Source of the DNA: Tricholoma matsutake
Lineage: Eukaryota > Basidiomycota > Agaricomycetes > Agaricales > Tricholomataceae
DNA: 64,000 nt
Direction: 5' to 3'
Assembly: GCA_026075535.2 (NCBI GenBank)
Contig: AP026547.1
Span: 9,486,001-9,550,000, forward strand
Positions 34,866 to 45,570 of the stretch are shown here, in pieces (position 1 is the stretch's first letter; each line of letters starts with the position of its first letter). The translations under genes were made by a program, and so were the position numbers. The notes below the pieces were generated by a model, which worked only from the letters and a program-made list of their open reading frames with translations, searched no databases and was not told where the DNA came from.

Positions 34866-37560
34866 GAGGAGTGGGTACCAAAAGCATATCATGAATATCT
34901 GTCAGTCTTTCAGAAGAAGGAGTCTGAGCAAATGCCAGTGCGGAAGCCATGGGATCATGCAATTGAGATGAAGCCAGGGTTTGTGCCAAAGAAGTCGAAG
35001 GTATATCTGTTATCTCCAATGGAACAAGGAAGGATACATACAACCTTTGAAATCGCTGCAGATGTCACCAATATTCTTTGTGCCAAAGAAAGATCAGACG
35101 AAGAGGATGTGTACAGATTATAGGTATCTGAATGAGTGGACAGTGAAGAATGTGTACCCCCTGCCGTTGATCTCAGAAATAATTGACAAGGTGGGAAAAG
35201 CCAAGGTCTTTACAAAATTGGATTTATGATGGGGATACAATAACATACAAATAAGGAAAGGAGATGAGTGGAAGGCTGCATTTGCCATGTGTCAAGGATC
35301 CTTCAAGCCACTTGTCATGTTTTTTGGGATGACCAATAGTCCCCCAACTTTCCAAAATATGATGAACAACATTTTCAAGGACATAATAGACAAAGGTGTG
35401 GTAATAATATTTATTGATGACATTCTGATATTCACAGAGGATGAAGAAAATCATGAAGCGATAGTGCAGGGGGTGCTATGGAGATTAACAGAGAATGATC
35501 TATTTTTGAAACCAGAGAAGTGTGTGTTTGGGGCAAGCAAGATTGAGTTCCTAGGATTATTGATTGGCCCTGATGGGATCAAAATGGATCTGATCAAGGT
35601 ACAGGCGATCACTGATTGGCCTGCACCCATCCATGTCAAGGAGGTTCAAGCCTTCTTGGGACTTGCAAATTACTATTGTCACTTTGTGCATAATTTTTCC
35701 AAAATCTCCACACCCTTACATAACCTTATGCAAAAGAGAGTAGTGTGGAGGTGGGGGGAACAGCAGCAGACAGTGTTTGAGGAGTTGAAGAGGAAGTTTG
35801 TGGGGGGACCAATATTAGCCCCAGTAGATTTCATATGTCCCTTACAAGTTGAATCAGATGCATCCAACTTTGCTACTGGAGCAGTATTATTAATGCTGTG
35901 CAAAGATGACAAATGGGATCCTTGTGCATATTTGTCCCAAGGGTTGAATGATGTGGAAAGGAATTATGATGTGCATGACAAAGAGATGTTGGGAATAATA
36001 CAAGTGTTGGAGGTGTGGAGACATTATTTGGAGGGATGTATGCATCAGATTGAGATCTGGACGGATCATCAAAATCTGCAATACTTCATGTCCACTAAAA
36101 AGCTTAACTGCTGGCAAGCATGTTGGGCATTATTCCTATTGTGTTTCAATTTTCACTTGGTCCACAAAGCAGGAAGATTAATGAGGAAAGCAGATGCATT
36201 ATCCAGATGTATTGATCACAAAAGGGGGGTGGAGGAGGACAATAAGAATGTTACCTTACTCAAACCTGAATACTTTCACATTTGTGCTATGCGTCAAAGG
36301 GCATCTATTAATAGATAGCTTGGAAATGGAAATGTTGTCTAAAATTAGACAATGTTCGGAAATGAATGATGAAGTAGTGGAAGCTGTGAAAGCTTTGAAG
36401 GGAGAGAAGAAAGGTAATATTAAAGGAGATGTATGGGCTGAGGAACAAGGGTTGGTGTTACTCTGAGGAAAGGTGTATGTACTGAAGGATCAGGATTTGC
36501 AAAGGGAGATCATCCAGTTACATCATAATATGCTGATTGCTGGACACCCAGGATTCTGGGCCAGGGCCAGAAAGATGGAAGACATTGGAATTAGTAATGA
36601 GAAATTATTGGTGGCCCAGAATTTCTAAATATGTGTTGGGGTATGTGGATGGATGTGATACATGCATGAGGGGGAAGAAATTTCCAGAGAAACCTGCAGG
36701 GAAATTAATGCCAAATCCTATACCTTAAGTGCCATGGTGAGACATATCTGTGGATTTTATTACTGGATTACCTGAGGCTCAAGGGTATGATGCAATATTT
36801 GTAGTATGTGACCGCTTCACAAAGGAGGTCCATATTACTCCTACTACTACAGAAACCTCATCATTGGGCTTGGCATGCCTCTATCTAAATCAGGTATGGC
36901 AGTTACATGGATTACCAGATACTGTTATCTCTGATTGTGGATCACAATTTGCTTCTGTGTTTATGCGAGAACTAAACAATGTATTGGGGATTCAAACAAA
37001 ATTATCTATGGCATATCACCTGCAAACTGATGGGCAGACAGAGAGAATGAACCAGGAGTTGGAGCAGTATCTGTGTATGTTTATCAACTACCAACAAACT
37101 GACTGGCCTGAATGGTTGGCAATTGCTGAATTTTCCCACAATAATAAATTCCATTTGGCTACTTGCATGTCACCCTTCTTTGCTAATTATGGGTATCATC
37201 CCCACATGGGAATGGAACCCCAAAGGGAAGTTAAGGTACAATTGGTCGAAGACTTTGTATCTAAGATGCAAAAGGTACAAGAAGAAGTGGAGGTGGCATT
37301 GATGAAAGCACATGATGACATGATGCGACACATGGATTGTACTCAAGCCTCTAAGTAATTTTGCCTAATGTGGTAGTGCTAAAATTACCCCAATCATTCA
37401 AAATTGATCCCAAGATTAACATTTCCCACCTACCCCCCTACTGCCCACCCACTATTCCTGGCCAACAAACCACTCCACAACCTCCGATAATAGTAGAAGG
37501 TGCTCCAGAATATATAGTTGAAGAAATTCTAGACTCACATCTTTGATGGAATAAATTGGA
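34866..37560 (+). pseudogene. Gypsy-1 pol, 3' part (RT, RNase H, integrase, chromodomain remnant)
   Basis: Resumes with EEWVPKAYHEYLSVFQKKES. A small deletion shifts frame near 35030. RT from 35110 has a stop in KLDL-TGA-WGYN (CGA expected), then VIIFIDDILIFTEDEE with the catalytic F-I-D-D. RNase H has QVESDASNFATGAVL. The integrase has NYWWPRISKYVLGYVDGCDT, MDFITGLPEAQGYDAIFVVC, SDCGSQFASVF and LQTDGQTERMNQELEQYLC. About 135 bp present in Gypsy-2 (53960-54090) are deleted at 37352. The tail EYIVEEILDSHL...LIKWKNYTDKNNSWEPEEN is a chromodomain remnant. Confidence 0.85.
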
Positions 37561-37794
37561 GTTCTTAATAAAGTGGAAGAACTATACTGACAAAAATAAT
37601 TCATGGGAACCCGAAGAGAATTGTAAGTGAGCATGTAATGCAATTGCCCAATTCTTTAAATATAATCCAAATGCTCCATGTCGCACTGCGAGAATGGTGT
37701 ATGAGGGGATGAAATTCTGGCCTTACTAAAATTTCACAGAGGGGACAGATACAATATTTTCTCACCTGGAAGTCAAGGCATAAAAGGGGGGTAA

Positions 37795-37901
37795 TGTCAG
37801 GAAACAGCCCCATTACCTAATAAATTTTCATTTTATTTTATTATGTTGAATTATGCTACATTATGCCAAATGACACTACACTTTGATAGCATGAGAATTT
37901 T
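37795..37901 (+). repeat. Gypsy-1 3' LTR, truncated to 107 bp
   Basis: Begins TGTCAGGAAACAGCCCC right after the purine tract and matches the 5' LTR until GAGAATTTT, then switches to unrelated sequence. About 290 bp of the LTR are missing. Confidence 0.85.
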
Positions 37902-37941
37902 CAGAGCTCCCAGAGCTCCTGCATTTCCTTCTTCACCCCCT

Positions 37942-38514
37942 TTACCACCCCACCAACTCCTTAAGCAACTCCATCACTCCCTCATTCTCCCCTAGCCCAG
38001 GTCCCACTGGCAACACCTGCCCCTCCCACACAACCTCTTCACACTTGTGTTTTACCTTGGTGCAGGGCTCGCAGGCCCAACCCTGGGTTCCTGTCTGGAA
38101 ACATGACAATTTTTGATTTGAACATCTACTAGAAGTCAGCATGGAAGTGCAACAAGAATAAAACATGACTGACCTTTTGCACAGAATGGTGGCTTGTAGC
38201 TGCATGGGGATCTCAGCTTTGGGCACCTCTACCCTCACCTTTCCTTTTGCCTTCTTCTTGGGGGAGGCACTCCCCTCAGCCTTGTCTGTTTCCACGGCTT
38301 TCTGCTTCTTTTCTGCCCTCTTGGCAGCAGCCACCTTCCTCTGCTCCTCTTCCACAGCCTTCTTCTCCACCTCTACTCTGGCCGCCTCCCTTGCAGCCTC
38401 CTCAGTGACCCTGCACTCCTCAGCCTCCCTCGCCTCTTCCTCAAGCTGGAGCTCCTCCATCAACTTTTCTTGCTGGGCCCTGAGGGCCATGATCTTCTCC
38501 ACATGCGAGGACAT
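37942..38514 (-). CDS. Coiled-coil protein with a Cys-cluster motif (repeat-associated gene fragment)
   Basis: Starts MSSHVEKIMALRAQQEKLME. Residues ~5-100 are a Glu/Lys/Ala-rich coiled coil (REAARVEVEKKAVEEEQRKV), then a basic PKKKAKGKVRV patch. An intron at about 38170-38105 (GTCAGT donor after ILCKR) probably joins to CFQTGTQGWACEPCTKVKHK, whose C-x2-C-x6-C spacing resembles half of a Zn2Cys6 cluster. The frame stops after ELVGW at 37942, shortly before the broken Gypsy-1 LTR, so the C-terminus may be lost. Multi-copy proteins of this kind are common in ectomycorrhizal Agaricomycetes; function unknown. Confidence 0.5.
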   Translation of the reverse strand: MSSHVEKIMALRAQQEKLMEELQLEEEAREAEECRVTEEAAREAARVEVEKKAVEEEQRKVAAAKRAEKKQKAVETDKAEGSASPKKKAKGKVRVEVPKAEIPMQLQATILCKRSVMFYSCCTSMLTSSRCSNQKLSCFQTGTQGWACEPCTKVKHKCEEVVWEGQVLPVGPGLGENEGVMELLKELVGW

Positions 38515-39242
38515 GTCAGTATGGTGGTGGGAAGGTGAAGGTTAGTGGTGGTGGTGGTTGAAGAAAAAACCTGGGAACCCATCAAAATCAACATACCTGA
38601 TTTGGAATCAAACCTTCATGTGCCTCATAGGCCTGGCACTAAGGGGGAAATACTGTCAAGACCGATTCTCCTGACCAGACTTCCAATTGTTTTCTGCTCC
38701 CTTCCTGGCTGCCTTGTACAGCAGCCCACCTCCTATCAGCAGCACTGTCTAGAGGTGAATTTCCCTCATTTCCAATTTGATGAAACAGTTTCAGGATATT
38801 TATCTCAGAAGCTGGTTTGCAATTATCACAGCTTCAGAAACCCCTATCACTTCTGGACTTTAGTATTTAAGCTAGCTACTTTCATCTAGTATCAGCAGTT
38901 TGTAAATCAATCAAGTCTCCCACTTAATTCTATCCCCTTTAAAACTCCAATGACATTCTTAAGTCAATCTTGAACTCTTGCTCATCCACTCTGGAGATCC
39001 TCCAGACCTCTTATCATCCTCCTTACTCTTGTCTTGAAATTAGGACACTTGATGAGGAGAAGGGCGCAACTTCTTACAAGTTGAAGCCAAGTCCTTTCTG
39101 CTCCCCTACTTGGTACAACACATCAAGTAAACCCTGCCCCAGATTTCTGTAGGATTCCTGGTCTTACTTGATCCATTCTCTACAACTTCTATCATCCGGG
39201 TATGACCAGATTTCTGATGACTTCCCCTTCCAGCTCAGGACT
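38515..39242. other. No gene seen
   Basis: CpG-poor sequence with short frames that match nothing. Probably old repeat debris between the coiled-coil gene fragment and the minisatellite. Confidence 0.4.
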
Positions 39243-39780
39243 TAACACACCCCCAACTCATGATTGCAAGTGAGGTGGGGTGGTAGCGGTGATGTACCAG
39301 CCATTGTGAGTTAGAAAACTACCCCCACCTCATGTTTGTGAGCAAGGGGGGGTGCTGGAGGTGATGTGGCGGCTGTTTCAAGAGAAACAGACCAAGAAAC
39401 ACCCCCACCTTGCATTTGTGAGCAAGAGGGGGTGGTAGTTGTGACTTGGCAGCCATTGTGAGAGAAACAGATGAAGAACTGCCCCAACTTGCATTTGGGA
39501 GTGAGAGGGGGTGGTAGTGGTGATGTGGCAGTGCTCCCAAGTGAAATGAACAGAGAATGACCCCCACCTCATGTTTGCAAGCGAGATGGGGTGGTAGTCA
39601 TGATGTTGCAGCCATTGTGAGAGAAACAGACCAAGAAACACCCCCACCTTGTGTTTGCGAGTGAGAGGGGGTGGTAGTCATGATGTGGTGGTGCTCCTGA
39701 GTGAAATGAACCCAGAAACACCCCTGACTTGCATTTATGAGTGAGAGGGGGTGGTGGCAGTGATGCCACAGCCATTGTTG
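39243..39780. repeat. Minisatellite, about seven units of 75-80 bp
   Basis: The phrase CCCCACCTTGCATTTGTGAG and its variants recur at about 39249, 39324, 39403, 39483, 39561, 39641 and 39721, followed each time by GAGGGGGTGGTAGT, GATGTGGCAG and CATTGTGAGAGAAACAGA-type blocks. Units diverge mainly by transitions. The minus-strand frames across it are repeat artefacts. Confidence 0.85.
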
Positions 39781-40089
39781 ACTAGAGGGGGCTGTTGTTG
39801 ACGAGAAGGGGCTGTTATTGTCATCCAGAGGTGTTGGTTGTTACCCAGAGGTGTGGAGGCAGAGAGTGGTGATGGGAAAAGTGTGAGAATTGTTGATATT
39901 GATCAACAAAGTCAGCACATGACCCAATGATCGGACCTCAGGTACAGTACTGACTAAACCCATAAAACCATGGGTATGGGTGTGGTTTTGCCTCAGGTAC
40001 AGAAATCCAAACCCATACCTGTACCCATGTGTACCCATAAGTGGAAACACATGGTGTTACCCATACCTGAGTCATGCCTTAGCTGTAAG

Positions 40090-40960
40090 GGCTTGTGTAC
40101 ATTTTTCTTGGTCGATTGCTGATGATGTTGATAGTAGACAATATGAGACTGGGAAGCCTGCATTATTGTACTCACCCATCACACTATACAGCTCAAGATG
40201 CTTGGAGTTTGTGTTATTTGGTATGTGAGTCATCAGTTTATGTCTTTGTCACTGATCATTTCACTTACAGGTCACATCGACTCCAATCTCAATGACTTTC
40301 CCATCTAATGGCCCAATTATCTTTTTCATACCCCAACAGAGCATTTCTGTGCTGTCTGGGACATCAGCTATTGCAAAGATATCTACCTCTTCACCAAACT
40401 CTTCAAGAAGCTTCCTTGCAGATAGAAGCTGTTTCTTGTCTCGGTGCCAAAACACCATATGGATCTGCAATCATTGTAACTGTGCACCCAGGTGTGCACT
40501 GCAGTCAGGTCAGGTGTGTGCCATGTGACCTTATGTTGACATTCACATAGGGTAGATACAGATAGTCCTAGCCTACCATGATATAGACTGCTTCACCCAT
40601 GCTTAGAGCTTCCCGCTTGTGTTCTCAGCACATTCCTGTGAGACTGCATGTCTCCATCGTGTCACATTGAGAAATACTGCCTGGATTTTTGTGACCATGG
40701 CTGTTGGCATCAGCCATTCCAGGTTGTTGCAAATCATCTGCAAAGCTTCAGGTGGCATGGAAGCATCAACATAATTGACGTGTTGGTGATGATGCTCCAG
40801 TCATACTGTAATGAGCATCATACCATCTCCATTGTTGATGCCACGACAAGAGATGCTCAGTTTACTATGGCACAGAAATCACTTCATTCCAAGGTTCTCA
40901 CAATTCTTAACATTTGGGTCTGTTGAATGCTTCGACTTCTTCTTACAAGCTTTGTCCTGG
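40090..40960 (-). pseudogene. Mutator-like transposase, C-terminal piece
   Basis: Minus strand from 40960: SQDKACKKKSKHSTDPNVKN, CENLGMK-stop-FLCHSKLSISCR, then VNYVDASMPPEALQMICNNL, EWLMPTAMVTKIQAVF, and 40470-40261 KLLEEFGEEVDIFAIADVPD, EMLCWGMKKIIGPLDGKV, IEIGVDVTCK. After an intron (about 40260-40218) come NSKHLELYSVMGEYNNAGFP and VSYCLLSTSSAIDQEKCTQA. The I-G-V-D-V-T-C-K-T/N-x3-L-E-L-Y segment is the DDE-fold start of the Agaricomycete MULE family. It begins exactly at the codon where the middle piece at 56518 stops, and further pieces lie at 62789-63206. Stops and missing catalytic residues make it dead. Confidence 0.7.
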
Positions 40961-41223
40961 GAGTATTTTACACTCCCCCACCTATTCTGGTTGGATTCCA
41001 GTTTGTCCAGCCAGAATTTCTGGAATTTCTGGAATCCAGTGGAATTTTTTTGTATGTAGTTTTCCCTATGCAGCACAATTCCAGTCAGACTAAAGATCCA
41101 ATTTACACCCAGAATCCCCAGAATCTGACCAGACTCATCACAACTGGACTAACCGGAATGCATGGACTAACTAACCAGACTAACCAGAATGCACGTGCTT
41201 TCCCAAATAAAAGTTTCACATAC

Positions 41224-41290
41224 AGTAAGAATTGAACACTTGACCTTGGTTTACACACAGAACAACATGCTTAACCACTGATCTACCAAG
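41224..41290 (-). repeat. tRNA-like module at left end of the TIR element
   Basis: On the minus strand: TAGATCAGTGGTTAAGC (one mismatch to a tRNA D-arm/A box) and, about 45 nt on, GTTCAATTC, a perfect B box. No cloverleaf acceptor stem pairs cleanly, so it is not a functional tRNA gene. It is SINE-like. Confidence 0.55.
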
Positions 41291-41387
41291 TCTTTATTCC
41301 TATGTACATTTAATACCATTATTACCCTTTAATACCATTATTACCCAATTAAGGGCATAGTAACCATACATGCATTGCATGACATGT

Positions 41388-41801
41388 TGTTAGGAAACCA
41401 CCCCATTACCTGATAAAATTTCATTTTTATTTTATTATGTTGAATTATGCTACATTACACCAAATGATGCCAAATGATGCTACACTTTGATAGCATGAGA
41501 ATTTTATTTCACACACATCAATATGTACACACATGTATGAGTGCGTCAGTAACAACGATGTACAATATATGTAACATAGTATAAAAACCCTAAATATATA
41601 TGCCTAGGGGACCCCAGTTGTGTTCTCTTAGGTATTCCACCTATGCTTGTGGTGTGAACGGCCTATCTCAACAAACTCACCTATTAATAACCCCTCACAT
41701 CAAAACCATCAGTTCCCCAATCACATGTGCGGATCCTGCCCCCTTCTTGTAGAGAGAACCCACACGGTCTTAGCTAGCAGATAGTGGGTGTCGCCCTAAC
41801 A
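41388..41801 (+). repeat. Gypsy-2 5' LTR (414 bp)
   Basis: Begins TGTTAGGAAACCACCCC, ends CGCCCTAACA. Differs from the 3' LTR at a modest number of sites, several being CA/TG pairs (TTCACACACATC versus TTGCATACATC). Confidence 0.92.
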
Positions 41802-42269
41802 GAAGAACACAACTTCCCATATCAGTGTGCCTTCTCTTACTTGTGCATATGTCATTGTTTCACCGCACCACATCCAATTACTCATCCTTTCGGCATGAGC
41901 CAGAAGTACTTGTATATACGTAATCTACCTTTTCTTTTGTAAGCCAATGCCAGGCTGCCAGTGATCGAGAGGCAGCACTTATCATTAGGACAGCTGCAAC
42001 CAGACAACCAATTGGATCTGGTTTAGTTACGGTTTGCATCACTCTATTTGGATGACTATTTTAGTTACAAGCCAAATTCAGTGTTATCCCCAAGATCAGG
42101 CACTGTTGGAAGGGTTATTGATCCAAAGTGTCAAATTAGGTGCCTGATGAATGATGAACTATTGACAAATGATTGATGAATGATCACATGACCTGTAAAT
42201 GTTTGGAGAGGTCCCGAAGAACAAATCTTGAATTTGTCAAAGAAGTGATTCATCACAGATTTTACAATT

Positions 42270-43340
42270 ATGTCTGAACCTTCAACTTCTAATCCTGGCC
42301 CTAATCCTGTTCCCACACCAGCACTAGAGGCAAAAATTGATGCACTTACAGTGCAAATGTTGCAATTAGTGTCAGTGTTGGCAGCATCACAGCCCAGACA
42401 AGTGGAAGTACAGCCAGAGATGACAGGAGAAAGAGATGATGAGATGGAGGATGTTGCAGGAGGATGAGATGGTGGAGAAATCCAGAAATAGAAAAGCATG
42501 CTTACCTAAGTACACATTCCTGCAAATCTTTGACGACCATGGAGAATACAAAATCCTTCATCAGCTCTATAGTATTGTACATCCATGGGAGGAAGCCAGA
42601 TTTCCATACAGCCGAGTCTAGGATTATGTTTGCTCTCTCATACATTCAGGGGGGGAAAGCACAGTTCTGGAGAAACAAGGCTATTAATCAAATTGCTGCA
42701 GGAAATAAACCATTTGCAACCTTCAAGGAATTTCTGGAGAGATTGGAGGCACAGATTGGAGACCCTAATCCAAAGGTGTAAATTAAAGACCATGTGCCAA
42801 GGTTCCCTAATGGCGGATGAATTTATTTTGCAGTTCAAAGCAGAAGCTTCACAAATGGATATGGGAGAAGCCGTGTTGGTAAAGTTTTTGAAAGCAGGAT
42901 TAAATCCCTCTTTATTCAAGTCTATCTACCAACTATCTTCTATGCCAGAGAAGTTGGATGAGTGGTATAATTGGGCAATGTGCCTTGACCAGCAATATCA
43001 GCAGGAACAGGCAGAGTCAAAGTTGATGTATGGAAATAGTAAATTTGGAAAGCCATCAGGAGGAAAGTCCAAGAAAGGAAAGGCACCTCAGATGCAAACT
43101 CCGAGGGCACAGCCACCGGCCATGGCAGTGACACCTATAGTTATGGAGTCAGCAGCACCAGCAGAGGCAATGGAGGTTGATCAAGTGGGGAGATGAGCCC
43201 CACTTAAATGTTTTAACTGTGGGAAGTTAGGACACATTGCTAGGAATTGTAGGCAGAAAAGAAAGATTAGGGAAACCACAATTGAGGAAGTGAAGCCAGA
43301 GGAAGGCAGGCAGAAGAATTTTGTGGAAGAGTCCCAGTGA
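42270..43340 (+). pseudogene. Gypsy-2 gag
   Basis: MSEPSTSNPGPNPVPTP start; frameshifts near 42455 and 42530 and a deletion at 42778 relative to Gypsy-1. It retains DEFILQFKAEASQMDMGEAV, MPEKLDEWYNWAM and, after a TGA at 43194 shared with Gypsy-1, the knuckle CFNCGKLGHIARNC. Ends CAG-TGA at 43338-43340 overlapping pol. Confidence 0.8.
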
Positions 43341-43986
43341 AGGTTTCCCCATTGGTGACCCAGAATCGTTACAATGTATTAGTATCTGAGGAAACCCAGA
43401 GTAAATCAGAAAAGGAAATTGAGGAGGAGTACAGCCATTCTGAATCATGTGACAAAGAGGAGTACAACCATTGTCAATCACATGACAAAGAAAATTGTCA
43501 TGCACCATTTCTGAAAACACCTAAATTCTTTATTCCCTCTGTGCAAATAGAACCCAAAATCACCTTGACTGTGGGACTGAAGACAGTGGACACACATGCA
43601 GTGATTGATGTGGAAGCGTTGCTTGATAGTGGTGCTACAGGATTATTCATTAATTGGTCCTTAATTACCGGAAACGGTATTAACACATGCAAGCTGGTGC
43701 AACCTATAATGGTGTACAATATTGATGGAACAGTCAATCGTGGAGAAACTATCAAGGAGGAGGTGACTATGGTACTAAAGTATCAGGAGCATCAGGAGCG
43801 AGCTGTATTCAAAGTGTGTGATCTTGGGAAAACCAATCTAATAATAGGATGTCTGTGGTTACAGAAGCATAATCCCGAAATTGATTGGAAAACTGGGAAA
43901 GTGCAAATGACTCATTGTCCTAAGGAATGTAATGTGTATGGGAGGAAGATAAAGAAGGAAAAAAGGAAAAAGAGAGAGAAAGAACA
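43337..43986 (+). pseudogene. Gypsy-2 pol, 5' part (protease)
   Basis: Opens VKVSPLVTQNRYNVLVSEE. The protease LLDSGATGLFIN has its Asp intact, then NLIIGCLWLQKHNPEIDWKT. The frame is uninterrupted until the Gypsy-3b insertion after KEKEHV. It contains a partial internal duplication of an EEYNHSES-type acidic segment compared with Gypsy-1. Confidence 0.85.
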
Positions 43987-44412
43987 TGTAAGGGGACTAG
44001 GGGGGTGCCCTGTGTGTTTCTCCTATTTTTTACGTTTGTTCTATATTTTTCCTCACTTCATTTCCTTCGATTCTTCATTTTCTATGATTTTTCCGGATTT
44101 TATTACTAATTTTCCCTTTCTATCATGTTTGTGCATGTTGACAGTTTTATATTGAGAGGCGGAGCACCCCTTCCGACACCTACCCCTTGGTATGATGTCA
44201 TTCAGCAGCCTTGATCTGCCTATCTTTGCCTTTTCTATTTTTAGGTTATTATTTGATTTTTGTTGTCTTCACATATACTGGGCATCAGCAAAGGGTTCCT
44301 TAGAGTTTTCTCTTCGGATTTCCCTTTGCTAGGTGTGTCCCCAATCCCTGTACTATGTAGTATAATTTTAACTTCGGATTTCCCTTTGCTAGAGGCTGAG
44401 GTTGCCCTTATA
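43987..44412 (+). repeat. Gypsy-3b 5' LTR (426 bp)
   Basis: TGTAAGGGGACTAGGGGG to TTGCCCTTATA. Contains the 18-mer CGGATTTCCCTTTGCTAG twice, 60 bp apart (44315 and 44375). Confidence 0.92.
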
Positions 44413-45570
44413 GTAGAAAACTCTCCCCTAAGGCCCGAAATCATGAATGCACTGCCCAAGATAGGCAGGTACAGAGTGAATGACACTTCCCAAAGCTCCA
44501 CAGACTCCCTACACACTGTTCCAGATAGTCTCGCCTTTACTGCACCGCCATTTTTGCCAAACGCGCCCCCTAGTGACATGGACACATCAGAGCGCCTCGA
44601 CATGCTTGAAAGTGACATTTCCGGAATACGTGCACAAATCGATTCGCTTAAATCTACGATTGAAAACTTTGTCAGGACCCTGCAGACTAACCCTATGACC
44701 AATATTCCCCCCATTGCGACTCCAAGCGCACCCAACAGCGACATACCACCAAATGTGCCCACTAAAGAGCGTGCCCAGATCAAACCGTCCCCCCCCACTG
44801 AATTTAATGGCACACATGCGCAGGGACATGCCTTCCTTAATTCCTGTGAGTTATACATCAGTCTCCAATCGCATCAATTCATCGATGAGGCTGCAAAAAT
44901 TTATTGGGCCTTCACATACATGAAATCTGAATGTGCCTATCTCTATGTGGACCATATTCTGCGTCAAACTAAAGAACTCAGTTCTCTACCTTTCTCCACT
45001 TGGGGTGACTTTTGAGCCAAGTTTGTATGCCACTTTTGTCCCCTCAACGAGCGCCACCGAGCAGTGACATGACTTGAGTCATCCTCTTACCACCAGGCAC
45101 GTCGATCCATGGACAATTATATCGATGAGTTTAAGGATTTGGTGGACATGGCAGGATATGGGAGTGGGCTACCAGTGGTGGTGAAGTTCCGACGGGGCCT
45201 CAACCAAGAAATTCAGGACCAGATTGCACAGATGTTGGAAGGGCACCCAGCAGACGATGATATCTATGCTTGGTATGAAGCTGCTTCACTCTGTGACGAG
45301 AACCGACTCACAAATGTGGCGTTTAATGCTGCATTCCATGCTCCAACTACCACTCATGCACCCTACACCTTCAATCGAACCCTTCCCCACCTTAACCCCA
45401 TTCCTGTTCATCAGACTCCCACACCAGCCATCAATGTCCCAGTACCAATGGATGTTGATGCAGCCCACAGCTGTGCACATAGGTTGGATCTCTGCTACCA
45501 TTGTGGGGAAACTGGGCACAGGGCTGGAGTGTGTCCCCATCATCAGGATATCTGCATGCTCATCCCCAAG

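Larger units (their letters stand above)
26003..37901 (+). mobile_element. Gypsy-1: Ty3/Gypsy chromovirus-type retrotransposon, decayed, Copia inserted
   Basis: Runs from a 5' LTR at 26003-26401 to a truncated 3' LTR at 37795-37901. Order gag, protease, RT, RNase H, integrase, chromodomain-like tail marks Ty3/Gypsy. It is split by the Copia element 28641-34865, and its internal sequence is full of stops, a protease Asp to Asn change (LLNSGATG), frameshifts and a deletion near 37350. The purine tract AAAAGGGGGG precedes the 3' LTR. It is the same family as Gypsy-2. Because the 3' LTR is cut, no TSD can be checked. Confidence 0.9.

Noticed and set aside
39319..39775. Tandem-repeat protein with His/Tyr repeats (minus strand)
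   Set aside because: The frame is a by-product of the 79 bp minisatellite and shifts between units.
44442..44577. N-terminal extension of Gypsy-3b gag from an upstream ATG
   Set aside because: The intact relative has GCG at this ATG, so the codon arose by CpG decay and is not an ancestral start.
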